Assembly: GCA_030248215.1 (NCBI GenBank)
Contig: JASANG010001799.1
Coordinates: 21,530-85,529, forward strand
Reading direction: 5' to 3'
DNA length: 64,000 nucleotides
Source: Enoplolaimus lenunculus
Lineage: Eukaryota; Nematoda; Enoplea; Enoplida; Thoracostomopsidae
Position 1 is the first letter of the stretch. The number at the start of each line of letters is the position of its first letter. The position numbers and the translations under genes are program-made. The notes under the pieces were generated by a model. It saw only the letters and a program-made list of their open reading frames with translations, was not told the DNA's origin and did no database searches. This document shows, one piece after another, positions 11,601 to 22,875 of the stretch.

Positions 11601-13160
11601 CGACAAAATCTATTGTCGTATTAGCACTACTGTAGAAAGCCTTGGGTTTTTGTGGTGAGCAACAAATTGCATACGATCCAAGTCATAAGAAGGAAAATTC
11701 ACCTTCTGCGGTTTTGTATGCCTTTATTTCAAATATGTGTAGGACTTATCCCTCAACAAGCAGCAAAGATCATATAAAATTCGAACCAGCGAATAAGTGA
11801 GCTTTAAAATTTATGGCATATCCCTCGTTTAATTGGACCCACTTGTATGTAGAGTGCGATATGTGCAGCGGCTTTTGTGCACTCGTCTGACAGTCTATTA
11901 CCAAATGCCAATAGATAGCTGATATTCGAGAGTTCGGTTAAAAATGCAAATCTCAAAATTAATAACAAATCGCTAGAAATCGCTTGAATGCAAGAACTAC
12001 AGAGACGTAATGAAGTAAAATTCTATGGCTAACTTTCAACAATCTAATAACCTTGGACTAAATATCTCAAACAAGAGCCCAAAATTCTTTTCACCCTCAA
12101 ACACTTGTTCAACCAACGTTTTATCCTTTGGTGGGCTGGCCTGCCAAGTAGCAGCCAACGTCTTTAATCTATGCCTCAAGCAGTTACCAACGCAAAACGT
12201 TGAAATTGCGGGGGGGGGGTGTGCAAAAACGACTAAAATATTTGCTGTTTTACCGCAGAGATTGTAAATTAACGGTTATTCAATGTAGGGCAATACCTCA
12301 AACTAGAAAGAAAAGTTTAGATTTTCAGTTCGACCCCTTAGACGCTCCGTTTGAAGTAATGCTTTATGCCTCAAGCTGTATCTCGGAAATAAATTATGTT
12401 TATAGGAAAAATTATTAACTTTAGCCAATTTCGCAGTAAAGTGACATGTTCTAGTTATAATAACTAACGAGAAATGTAACAAATGTATTGCCTGCTTTAA
12501 GATAAGTAATGTAATTGTGGCATGCAACTTAAACATAATTCTAAATAAAATCTTTACTGAACGTTTCTGATAATGTATTTTTGATTGTTTTTTTAGTTTT
12601 TTTGCTGTCAGCCCAGCATGTTAAAAAGGCCATACTGTGTCTTCGGAGCTCAATCATTGCAAAGGGAACATAAAACTTTTCGATGGGGGTCGAAACATTT
12701 TAGAGAGTTAACACTTTGTAATGATAACTTTTCTGAGAGATATTTTTGGCTGAGCACCAAATCATCTTTTCGCCCATACCACGTGAGCGAGGAAGTTGAA
12801 CGTAAAAAATTTAAAACCATTCGACTCAAGCGTAGCAAGCTGCGTATAATGATACAGAAGTATTTCACAATACAACAGTGTTCCACTCGAACGAAAGCTT
12901 TGTAACGTTCTATGTGGTAACGGGGCGTTTTAAAATGCCGGGGGCTGTTCCATGGCGACATTTTAAAATTCTCGACGGGGGAACAAAATATAAGGGGGCA
13001 GCAAAAAATTTGTCAGGAGCCTCGCAATAATATATAATAGTTAAAAAAGAGCTCGCATGCGAAACGAGCAACGGACCAGCGCAACTTTAGCACTAACTTT
13101 TAACACAAAGTTTTGGCTTTGATCATTGTATTTGGAATCGAATCGAATTAAAACACACCA

Positions 13161-13534
13161 ATGGCGGATCCACGGGGGGGGGCCACCAAGGCCGTGCCCC
13201 CCAACAGCATCTCGACAAAAATTATATAGTGTCAATTGCTGTTGTACGCTGTTTATTTCTCTGTTTTATACACGATAGTATAAGCACGCTTTAAAGTTTC
13301 TTGGCCCTGGAGTCATTTATGCGCTACAATTAGGGATAATAGACATTTATAGACTCGAAACAAGGGTTTAAGGACTCTACCCGCTTACGGATTCTTATTA
13401 GGGATACGGACTCCTATTAATTGGGACTCAAAATGGGGACCCCCTTCTTATTTGGGTCACTACAGTATGGGTCAAAAATAAGTTTATTACCTGTGAAATT
13501 TTGCCCCCCTTTTGAGATCTTGGATCCGCCACTA
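13161..13534. mobile_element. GGATCC-ended element with a nested MITE
   Basis: The left end TGGCGGATCCA and inverted right end TGGATCCGCCA bound about 370 bp. The flanking 11-mer AAAACACACCA occurs immediately outside both ends, consistent with a target duplication. Inside lies a partial family-A MITE (13,286-13,467), so this element, or its target, predates that insertion. Confidence 0.5.
13286..13467. mobile_element. TA-flanked MITE family A, half copy
   Basis: Inverted relative to the 32.3 kb copy. Contains CTTTAAAGTTTC, CCTGGAGTCATTTATGCGC, TACGGACTCCTATTAATTGG and the terminus TTTGGGTCACTACAGTA. Only one end is present. Confidence 0.75.
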
Positions 13535-14299
13535 AAACACACCATCACCACGTCATCGTTCATGGCAGTCTTTACCGATGCTTCAGTTGCCAAAACCATC
13601 AACTTTCTATTACCTGTTACCGTCTCTGGTCATTGGTTGAATTACTTAAAACAGAACTCTTTCTTAGCCTCTAACAATTGAAGACCACTTTATAATAATC
13701 GATACTTAGTTTTGAACGCTGCGTTTTCTACGCTTCAACATTTAGTTCTACGGCGTTTTGGCAACGAGTTATTAATTATAATACGCTATTAACGACACGG
13801 TTCAAGCTGTTCGAGCGTACCCAGAAACCGCCAATGAGTGCCTCCGTCTCAGTCCAAATGTTTTGTAAGGAAAAAGTGATGTTTTATTCAAATAGTCGCA
13901 AACGATTTGCCAATTGGATTTTTTAAAAGCCAATATTTTGGTCGTTTTTAGGTGCCACTCCCTCACAGTTAAAATTATAACAATCCAACTGACAAGTTGC
14001 TTGGCAGGCCATGAGTAACGATTTGGTGCTTCGAACAGCACAGTATTTTGAGCTACGTCAAAAATTTTAGGCGTTGACAAAACATTTGCCAAAGAAAGGA
14101 TTTTTGAACTTAACAATATATTATGATGAAATAAATCTCAGTCCCCTCTACGAAAAACCAATAATACGGTTATTCTGTTAAAACGGGTGGGGCTTACACC
14201 AGCGATTAATAAGTAGTTTTGATTGGATTAAGAATTGCACTAAATTTAGCTGACATAGACATCTTTAAATATGAAAATAATCTAAGGTTTAGGATGTCA

Positions 14300-14530
14300 C
14301 AAAAGGCGCAGCGTTACTGCCAACCCCTCTCCCTTGAATAGGCGGGCCCGTAGCGAAAGGCGGCCCACGAAGGTCTCAGCCCCCTTGTGAAAAAGTTCCC
14401 CCTCCCACAAGAAAATGTTCAACGTAGCTTGTAAATCATTGAAAACCCTTAAATGCCCCTCCTGAAAATTTTTTACACCCTCTAGCAAGGTGAGCTAGCT
14501 ACGAGCCTGTGAATAGGCCGGGCTTATAGC
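14300..14530. mobile_element. Dispersed repeat family M6, copy 1
   Basis: Ordered words AAAATGTTCAACGTAGCTTG, AATCATTGAAAACCC, CCCCTCCTGAA and GGTGAGCTAGCTACGAGCCTG match 24,890-25,060. A fragment is also at 34,010-34,080. The C-rich interior holds no coding sequence. Confidence 0.55.
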
Positions 14531-14643
14531 TGTAGTGTAAGCATAAGCTTGGAGCATGTGGTGTTGAATTTGACAACGCTAAGGCATGCAAATTGCCGCA
14601 GTTTTAGCTTCCAGGTCGCTTATCGGTTTTTGCAAAAATATAT

Positions 14644-14700
14644 GCGAGATACATACACAAACATATACATACATACGCACACATATCTATGTATATATTC
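14644..14700. repeat. CATA/TATG microsatellite-like tract
   Basis: Alternating ACATA/CATAC words with two interruptions; too imperfect for a single unit. Confidence 0.6.
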
Positions 14701-15954
14701 GTCTGCGTTCGATAGATTAATGCTCACAAGCATGCTATAATCCAGTCGAATTATAAAATTGCAGGAAACGGATGCCGGACAATTGTTTGGACTGCCACGC
14801 CGCTTATGCTACCTCGATCCGGACGGGACCTCTACGCTGACCTACAGCTATACTGTAGAATGACAGTAACCTATAAGCCTGGCTGGATGACCGCCAGTTT
14901 TTCTGTTTTCATGAAGCTCTCATGTAATGTTTTAAACATTAATCGCTAAGCCTTAGTTGACTGGTACACTATCGTCCTATTTGTCTTTGCCCTACAGAGG
15001 CAATCCCATTGGCTGATGAAAGCATGACTGCCAACGTTCAACTAAACCATAGCATATGGCGTCATTATATTAAACAGGATGTTAATTTTCAAACTACATC
15101 TCATGTTTATGTTCCGCTTGTATTTGTCTTTCTTTCTCTCTTGTCGACAGTTGAAAAATAATTAAAGTAAATAAAATGGAATTTAACTCGAAAATAAGTA
15201 ACAATAAAAGATGACAGTCTTTTATTGATGAATGACAATATTAAATTTAGTTGACATCTCACTAGTGAACGGATTATCCGAGCTGGTTTACGCAGTGTCG
15301 TCAGCGTGGCTGCAGTTTGAAAGCAGCGATAGGCTTGGTAGTAAACGTACAAAATAAATGTTTCATGCTGACGGTGCTTTTTTGTACATTTCCCCACATT
15401 TTAAGTCACGGCTTAGGCTTAATTGACTTGAAGTTTAGGCTAAGGCAAACGATTAGATCATGTATATTTTGTTCCTGTCGTGCTGGAAAGTTCTAATGAA
15501 TGAACAGGAGTGTAAAACGAAAACACGAACTATACATAGTCCAAATGGTAGGATTCAGTCTAGGCCACTGAAGTTATGTCACAGAGGACCACGTCGAACT
15601 AAACTTATCTCTTCACATTCGTAATGTCACGAAGATCGACTCAAGGGTCAACGGAATTTTATGAAGTATGACATTAATTCATTCTAGTAATTTGTCAAAT
15701 ACTTAATAAATTTTAAACCGGAACTACACATATTATAAATACGAGAACATATATAGGTATATACATATTGCTAAATTATGGTCGTCACGTTATTTACGAT
15801 AATCGCTTCTAAGCTGCGACATCCGCATGGAATTTGTAGTACAATTATTTAAAATAGTAACCTCAAATTCTTGCTCTGTTCAGTTTAGGGGCGTTAGAGG
15901 ATAAAGAGAAATCTTATGACTGTCGCGTGCCCCCGCCCCACCAGTCTACGACCT

Positions 15955-16040
15955 GAACCAGGGCTGGAACCGGCAGTTTTTAGGGCCCGGGCCCGGCCCG
16001 GTCACATCACCCTCGGCAGGGACCGGTCCTGGGCTCGGGC
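15955..16040. mobile_element. GC-rich transposon end (hAT-like)
   Basis: CAGGGCTGGAACCGGCAG followed by GGGCCCGGGCCCGGCCCGG. The CAGGGCTGG start resembles hAT termini. Only this end is recognisable. Confidence 0.35.
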
Positions 16041-16120
16041 CTGCAAATTTCTTATTTTTTGCAGCATAAAACAAAACAGCAAACTCGACGTGTACCAAAC
16101 CCCCGAAATTATTCGCCAGG

Positions 16121-16223
16121 TTAAGGGTGGTGCTATACTTGTCGCGCAGCGCCGTTCGTCGTCATCCGTACTCGTGTGGCGCTGCCCCACATCGGACGAC
16201 ATCAAAAATATAGCACCACCTTA
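16121..16223. mobile_element. GC-rich MITE, 100-bp palindromic copy
   Basis: TTAAGGGTGGTGCTATACTT on the left and inverted ATATAGCACCACCTTA on the right, with TTA on both flanks. The middle holds CGCCGTTCGTCGTC and TCGGACGAC. Ends correspond to those at 1,744 and 5,513. Confidence 0.65.
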
Positions 16224-17499
16224 CTTGATACACCACTATTAAAAATGTCTGCCTAGATCATCAGGATTGGTCAAAATTTTATCTAATTTTAACGAGGGGT
16301 GTGCTTAATTTTGTTTGAATCCGTTTAAAGTGATGCTACTTGATAGAACGCAGGACTTCCACACAGACAACTCAAAACCAGGCGCGCCACCAAAATAGCT
16401 TTAATTGATCTATTGGAATGCAGACACGAATGATAGCTTCTATTGCAAAAGGTAGATTTCTAGCAGCAACGTGTTCAATTACATACGTGTCTATGCTGTC
16501 AGACAAGGTGTTAATATACATGATGAAATTCAGAAATGCTAATTTTAGTCGCATTTACTGCAGTCTTGAATAAATTTCTGTTCCTGAACAGTCGACTTGC
16601 AAACGGTGAAACTCCGGCGGCAAACTGGCACAGCTATTTAAGGAAATGCGAAACTACTATAGCCGTCATGAATGGCGTAATTTATGCAAATCAAGACTCA
16701 GGCCTATAAACAGAAATACTGCTAACACGGCGCAACTCTGGCTAAATTAATTTTCGGCCCCCGACTTTAAAATTAAAAGTTGGAAAAATAAATTTTAATC
16801 ACAAAATATTATTTTTTCAAATATGGACGCCGTAAAAAATTTGGCTCCACTGTCTGACGTCATGTTTGCTATGGGTTCATTCTTGTTATAAATCGTGGGT
16901 AGTGTTGTACACCGGCCAGAAGCCGGCCGGCCGGCCAGTCATTTGCTTATCACAGGAAAACCTAAAAACATTGTGACATCATCAATTTAATATTTTAAAT
17001 CTTATTTAGCTTTCGATTCTAAAACTCCGGCACCGCAAAAAACAGCAAATATTAGTCCTTACAACGGAACTGACAAAATTCTATTGAATAACTCAATTAA
17101 TAGTTTTTTTTTTCAAAATTTTTCTACAGAAAGAAACTTGGATTGAGAGCCTCGGTAATTAAACTCAACGTTCGGTGCGATATGTACCTCTAAATCTCGG
17201 TTCACGGCACCATTTCAAATATTCACTGGTTTTAAAGGCATGAAAAGGCAAAACTATCTGGTTATAAATTAATAAGCGTCACAACTGAATCCTCGTTATA
17301 CTGCTTTAAGGTCGAATTGTTCTAATTCAGTCAGGTGTTAATAGTTAAATCTAGTAAATTTTAGAAATAAAAGCCATCGGTACAGAAATTAGCCCTTTGA
17401 AGTTGGTTACTGAACCGAAAATGCTAACGCTTACATATTTGAGCTGTAAATCTGCTATTAAGCGATGCATAAATTCAATCTTGTGCAAATTTAATTGAT

Positions 17500-17620
17500 T
17501 CTTTTAAATTTAAAAGAATCAGCGGCGTTGCAATTGAAAACCCATCGAGGAGCAGATGCGGATCTCGGGCTTTGAACTCTGGTCCTATTGAAATTTACCT
17601 AGCCAACCAAGCTAAACGAC
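17500..17620 (-). repeat. tRNA-like SINE head, candidate
   Basis: On the minus strand TTTAGCTTGGTTGGC resembles a Pol III A box and GAGTTCAAAGCCC resembles a B box, about 40 bp apart. No tRNA fold is convincing, so this is a degenerate tRNA-derived repeat at best. Confidence 0.35.
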
Positions 17621-17699
17621 TAAAATGGCAAATTAGTATTGTTAAAAAACAATCGTTAATTTTAGCTATAAGGAACACACAGCCTACTGCAGTAAATTC

Positions 17700-17815
17700 G
17701 AATAACAGGGTGGTTAAACTGATATTTATTTCGTTTCTCCAGCGTGTGGATACCCCTTGCTATTAGGTTACGGACTGTTATGTATTTTTCAACCCTCCTC
17801 CTGGTATTTGGTTAC
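17700..17815. mobile_element. TA-MITE family A fragment
   Basis: GATATTTATTTCG, CCAGCGTGTGGATACCCC, GGTTACGGACTGTTATGTAT and CCCTCCTCC match the arm of family A seen at 57,170-57,260. Both termini are absent. Confidence 0.55.
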
Positions 17816-18483
17816 ATCCAATTCGCTTATGTCAGCTATTCTCTATGATTAAATTTCGATACTTTGCAATATGACTTGAGTATGCTGCTACGCATGAATC
17901 AATCAAATTCATTGGTATTAGAAAAATTCACGCAATCTATTGTTAGAACAGTTAACGGTTATGGAGTTCAGTAACTTTGTACTTTATCTATTTATGGAGT
18001 CTAAAGTACGGATGTGCACAGCATTTACTCGGACAGAACAAAGATTCCCAGACTATTAATATTGCATCCCAACTACGGGTCGCTAATGTACTAGAAGTCT
18101 TCTAGTGTCCTAATGTCGCAGTTTAACTCAGTTTCATTATGTCCCAGTATGCCAGAAGTTTGGACCTCTACATTAGCCGTTTCAGTATTAAAAAATGATT
18201 AATTTTTTAGACTAAATCGCAAATTCACAATTTGGATTTATTCGAATTTGTGCGTTTAAAATATATTTATTGCGAAAACGTTTCGCCGATGGGTCTGGGG
18301 AAGGGAAGTATTTTTTCGACGTTGATCATCAACACTGGAACAAACATTTCGGCTACAAAAATAGAACAAAAACAACTATTTCAGGTCTGACCGTATTCAA
18401 GTTATAAATATAGTTTTTTCGCGTTTCACAATATAAGCACTGTTTACGATTTAAACTTGTGAGAAATAGGGCGGCGTGTGATA

Positions 18484-18790
18484 GTAAGAGTGCATGATAC
18501 AAGAGTATGCAACTGTTGGAGTTCCTCAAGGTACAAAATGTACCTGGCACGCATTGCGTTTTTGACCTACCCCCTTTTTAGAGGGGGGTACAACCTGTGC
18601 GAACCGTGGCACTTTGTGTATTTGGCATAAAAAATGCTACGTTTATAGTTTAATTTATGGCTTTTTTCCACGTAACATCGTCACTCCCTCTCGAAATAAG
18701 AGGGATCGGCCAAAAACGCAACGCCCAGTGGTACATTTTGTACCGTGCGAAACCGCAAGAGTTGCACACTCTTGGATTATGCACTCTTGG
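18484..18790. mobile_element. Fold-back MITE family B
   Basis: The left arm GTAAGAGTGCATGATACAAG is matched by the inverted right arm ATTATGCACTCTTGG. Nested inner inverted words are GTATGCAACTG / AGTTGCACACTC and ACAAAATGTACC / GGTACATTTTGT. The same architecture is seen at 54,259-54,598. No coding sequence. Confidence 0.75.
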
Positions 18791-18985
18791 TTGATGGTAT
18801 AAATTGAAATTTGAATCCCCAAAGAAAGGTCGTACTACAGTATAGTTTCGGAGGTATATATACAAAGGCAGAAGATTTTGGCATGCAAAAATTGTGTCAG
18901 CTAAACACATTTTGTCGTGCAAGATTATTCTTACATGTATATGTCAGCGCGGCACTAAACTTAGGTTTTGGTTTAACAATTTCAG

Positions 18986-19384
18986 AAACTTTAAAAAACT
19001 CAAAGGTCGTAAATGGGACCTAAACAGGCATCCTAAACTGAGGCCATACCTTCAGAGAGAGGTACTTGTTTATTCCAACGATTGATTTAATGGAAATTTT
19101 TTGGAGGGGAGATGTTTCAAACGTTGTCCTGATTTAGGTTAGAAAATTTGTGTCGTGTTTCAAAATGTATTTTTAACTTTGATGTTAAATGATTTTCAGC
19201 CTAATACCGGCACCAGTACTGTAACTGTCGATATACCAGAGCCGGCAGCGCAGCACATTGATTTTGTATGTAGTGTTTTCCCTATCTTTCTTACAAAAAT
19301 TGTATAAGTTTCGAATTTGATTAAAAAGTGAAATATTATTTAAAATGTTATTTTAAGGACACCGGATCTGTAGATCCAGCTTAA
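18986..19384 (+). CDS. Last three exons of an unrecognised gene
   Basis: Three short exons agree in phase. The first is 18,986-19,061: acceptor AACAATTTCAG, 25 codons preceded by one base, donor GAG/GTACTT. The second is 19,200-19,265: acceptor GATTTTCAG, 22 codons, donor GTATGT. The third is 19,358-19,384: acceptor TTTTAAG, eight codons then TAA. The first piece is strongly basic (NFKKLKGRKWDLNRHPKLRP), the second has TVTVDIPEPAAQHIDF and the end is DTGSVDPA, so the tail is acidic and probably disordered. I do not recognise the family. Upstream exons were not found between the fold-back MITE at 18.5-18.8 kb and this point, so the body of the gene must lie further left or be missing. It could be chance, but three consecutive consensus splice-site pairs with matching phases make a real 3' end more likely than not. 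Confidence 0.5.
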
Positions 19385-19639
19385 AAAGGGTACTCAATTG
19401 TGAATTGAAAAAGAGACGCAAAATCCTAACTCTTTTAAGCATAAATGTCAACCGCTTTTGCTTGATGCCAGTGAACAGATCTGTTTAGTCAAAGGCCCAT
19501 TATTCTCGATTTTATATAGCAACAATCATCAGTTTAGTGACAGGTTTTCAAACTCACTGACTATTGCAGCTGTTTAACTCAAAATTGGTACACCAGTACA
19601 GAAAATTGTGATTTTGACCTTCAGCATTCACTAGTACGA

Positions 19640-19705
19640 AAGTTAGAAGACATATCACCTACTGGGGATAGGTGCTGCGTGCATTTACGGATACGCGCCA
19701 AGGTG
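19640..19705 (-). repeat. SINE-like family X copy
   Basis: The minus strand gives AAATGCACGCAGCACCTATC followed by CCCAGTAGGTGATATG and later AGTGAATGCTGAAGGTC, the same order as at 20,275. Confidence 0.55.
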
Positions 19706-20274
19706 TGGATCGATCAATCACTTATTGCTTTTAATATGTACGAATGGCCTAAGAAATTGTTCATTTAAAGCTACATTGGCAAACACGTCATACAATGATT
19801 CAATGACGTAGTATTTCATGTAGGAGAATTGCTTAAATGGTAGGGGCACCGCGGTCTCACGGCTCTCCTTTTGGTACAAGACTACCTTTCAACCAGATCC
19901 TCATGGAATTAGAAATTGTTTTTTCGATCAAACCACAGGAAACCAAAAATAGCCCGAAAAGTCAGTTGAATAAACATTCGTCAATTTGCTTGTTTACTTC
20001 AAAAATCACAGGTTCTGAAAAACGGAGAACGGCGGCTATGAGCTCTTGTGTTCTCACAAACGGTTTCTAAAATATAACTGAGATTGATGTTCTTGACGCG
20101 AGCCGGTGTGGTTCCCGGCATACTTTCTAAAAACTCTAAAAGCTTCTGTTAGTTTGCGAACAGGTTTCGAACAAGGCAAACACAGCAAACGCAAAAATGA
20201 CAGTAAACTATCGTTTCTTTCAAGATCTGAAAAGTGTAGCCTATAAAGCATTTCATAAGTGCAAACCTGGGCCC

Positions 20275-20355
20275 GAATTCTCCAATGTGTGTAACACATA
20301 TCACCAGTTGGTGATACGTTATGTAACATTCGAACCAGTGAATGCTGAGGCCCAA
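20275..20355 (+). repeat. SINE-like family X copy
   Basis: ATTCTCCAATGTGTGTAACA, then ATCACCAGTTGGTGATACGT, then ATTCGAACCAGTGAATGCTG. ACCAGTTGG and ATTCGAACC sit about 30 bp apart, in the manner of Pol III A and B boxes, so a tRNA-related origin is possible. Confidence 0.6.
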
Positions 20356-20999
20356 CGTTTTGCACATTTTTACTCTTGTACCATTTTGTAGTTCAGCAAC
20401 TGCAATAGTTAGCGACGTTTTTAACCTATTACTAACTGATGATAGTCGCTGTACACTTTGACAGTATGTGCCCTAAACTTAAGCATCAATGTCAGTAGGT
20501 AAGGATCTTAATTCTTTAAAAACCAAGCCCAAGGTTGACCGCAAAGATTAATAGTTTATTATCTAAAATCTACTTTTCACGCGAAAAAACACGATCCTTA
20601 TTAAAATAAATGTGGGCTGCTAAATTGGTACTTTAATTCATGAGCGTAGCCAGGATTTCGTTTGGGAAGCACACAAATACTTTAAATATATAGTGCTACT
20701 CGTACAAAAACAGTCACTACAACTACACACACAACGCGTGAGAAAATAAATTTTGGTACATATACCACCAAAGCAAAGTCGGTTCAAAACAGAAAAGCAC
20801 CAAAGACTAGTTTGTGGCAATGAAACGCGCAGCAGACCATAGTTTCCATTTATTCAAAAGTGAAATTCTTCCAAAACCATTGGTGGAGGCATGGCCGTCT
20901 TGCCCCCACCCTTGACAATGCCCCTACTTTTATTTGCGTATTTAGCATGTTTTCGCCTTCACACAAAAAATTTTCTGATATTGAAGTAATTTTTTCTTA

Positions 21000-21650
21000 A
21001 ATACAAGACATTATGTCTTAATCTAAACTCCAGATATATATGTCTTGAATGCAAGACATTAGTTTTCGAAATTTTTCAAAAATGTGTCTGAAATTTTTAA
21101 CACTTAAATGTCTTAAATGTAAATATTGTATTTCACAAACGATTAAGGCAAATATATATTAAATACAACACAAATAATGTCGGAAACATAAGACAAATAT
21201 GTTTAAAATAAGACTTGTTTTCCTGATTTTTGAGATATATGTCTTAGTAACAAATTTGCCAGAGAAGTCGCCTTCAAAGTTGGGAGCTGAGTTCAGCTAA
21301 ATTCCCTAATTTTACAACCTGAGATACGTGCAAGACGTAAACATAGGTTGGGGGGAGCCTAAGCTCCACCCGAAATATCTTTGAACTTCGCTTAATTATA
21401 TACTCTCTTAAGAATATTAAACGGAGCAACATTTGTATATACATAAAAATCCGGAAATAAATTCATGAATATAAGACAACTATTTCTCGAAAGGCAAAAA
21501 TCTGTTTCTTATAAATTGTAAATAGTAATTTCTTGAATATAAGACATTTGTGTTTTAACCATTTCAGACAAATATTTCTGAGCCGTTCAAAGCTATTAAT
21601 GTCTGAAATATAAGACATTAATGTCTTGAAAATATAAGAAAGTTGGAGTC
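21000..21650. repeat. Diffuse TGTCTTA / TAAGACAT repeat cluster
   Basis: TGTCTTA, AAGACATTA and their complements recur at least ten times in 650 bp at irregular spacing, often as ATAAGACAT next to TGTCTTG. It looks like an old decayed tandem or palindromic repeat. Confidence 0.5.
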
Positions 21651-22399
21651 TTGCAATTTCAGAACAATTTATTTTGCGTGTACTGTTCAACAAAATCGGA
21701 ATTCTGTTGAACAAAGGTGTCTCTTCATTCAATATAAATCTGGCTGTTACCACTGTGTGCATTCAACAAAACTTGAAAAAGTGGAAAAAATTGGCATATT
21801 TGATTGAATCATATTTCCACCAAAACCTTGCTGTTTTTTTCGAAACGTAATGCACTGCGGCAATCAATGGCTGCGTTGCAGAGACATAACTTTAAACTAA
21901 AATTAAATTAACAAAATTCATACAGGTTCAAAACTACATGTAGAGTCTTCGAAAAATATCAAAAATCCATCAATTATATAAACTGTATACACCTGCGTCT
22001 CAAAAGCCTCTTTAAACTATCGAATCCCATCTCTGCCTCGCTATCTCATTTCGGGGGGTGTCATATTTCAAAAATTCCTTGAACTCAGCAGCACTTATAC
22101 CATTTTCAAATGAGTTAAAGAGCTTTGAAAATATAAAAGTAACAATGCTTTGAAAACAAAACATGTCTTAGAAGGAAACTGATTGAAAAACAATATGAAA
22201 ACAATCGAATTGTGATTGATAAAAAAGAAAGCTACAATGGCAGAAAAATATAAATAAAGTTGAAATAAATCTGAATAGAAATTGACTATGAAATCAACCA
22301 ATCAATACACGCTGGTCTATGTAGAGATGGTTCACGCATAGCCTTGTTTACAATACTAGAGCTGATCGTGGTATTAAAATTTCGCCACTCAATACTGAA

Positions 22400-22520
22400 C
22401 AACCAATCACAAATAGTTTGAAGCAGTTTGTAATATTCCAGTAGTTATTTAAGCTTCCCCGAACAGAATTGTCATTAGGACGCATTTCTGTTTGGTTGTC
22501 GACATATATAAGGGTCAGAA
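22400..22520 (+). repeat. Promoter-like repeat R11, copy 2
   Basis: GAACAACCAATCACAAATAG, ATTCCAGTAGTTATTTAAGC, CCCCGAACAG and ACATATATAAGGG in the same order as at 11,455-11,600. CCAAT and TATATAA words in promoter-like order, but no downstream gene is recognised. Confidence 0.5.
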
Positions 22521-22529
22521 TTATAAAGT

Positions 22530-22875
22530 ACCGTAACCGAAAGGCTAAAAAATAGTGGAGCCAAAACCGGAAAACAAAAATTACTTGTTGCTGAAAAATT
22601 CATTTTTAACACTATTTTATCGCTTTCAATGCTGTAAATACACCATTTAGAATGCTGAAATCCTGTAACAAATACAGTAGCTAGAAATGCCTGTTAAATT
22701 TTAGGTTATACCACAAATGGAAACTTTTTGCTGTAACGCCCTCAGACAATTTTAGAAAAATGCCCAATTTTTCATTAATTTTCGAATGAGAAATATTTTC
22801 AATACCGAAAATGAAGGAAAATTCCGGAGAAATAATACCGATTTATTGCATGAACCGGATGAAACCGGTTAATGA
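22530..22875 (-). mobile_element. CCGG-rich element, inverted relative of 33.6-34.3 kb
   Basis: AAAGTACCGTAACCGAAAGG, ATTAATTTTCGAATGAGAAA, AATACCGAAAATGAAGG, AATTCCGGAG and GATGAAACCGG are, inverted, the words seen at 33,590-34,310. No coding sequence; a decayed DNA transposon is likely. Confidence 0.45.

Larger units (their letters stand above)
4222..18985. other. Long gene-free, repeat-rich interval
   Basis: About 14.8 kb with no supportable exon except possible unseen upstream exons of the gene ending at 19,384. Open frames of 60-104 codons here lack recognisable motifs and many overlap repeats. The identified content is MITEs, tRNA-like SINE pieces, A-rich low complexity and microsatellites, listed separately. 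The stretches 6,723-9,000, 12,000-13,150, 13,540-14,290, 15,000-15,950 and 16,230-17,490 show nothing I can name. Confidence 0.5.

Noticed and set aside
13802-14116. 104-codon minus-strand frame as a gene
   Set aside because: No family features and no supporting exons; treated as a chance frame.
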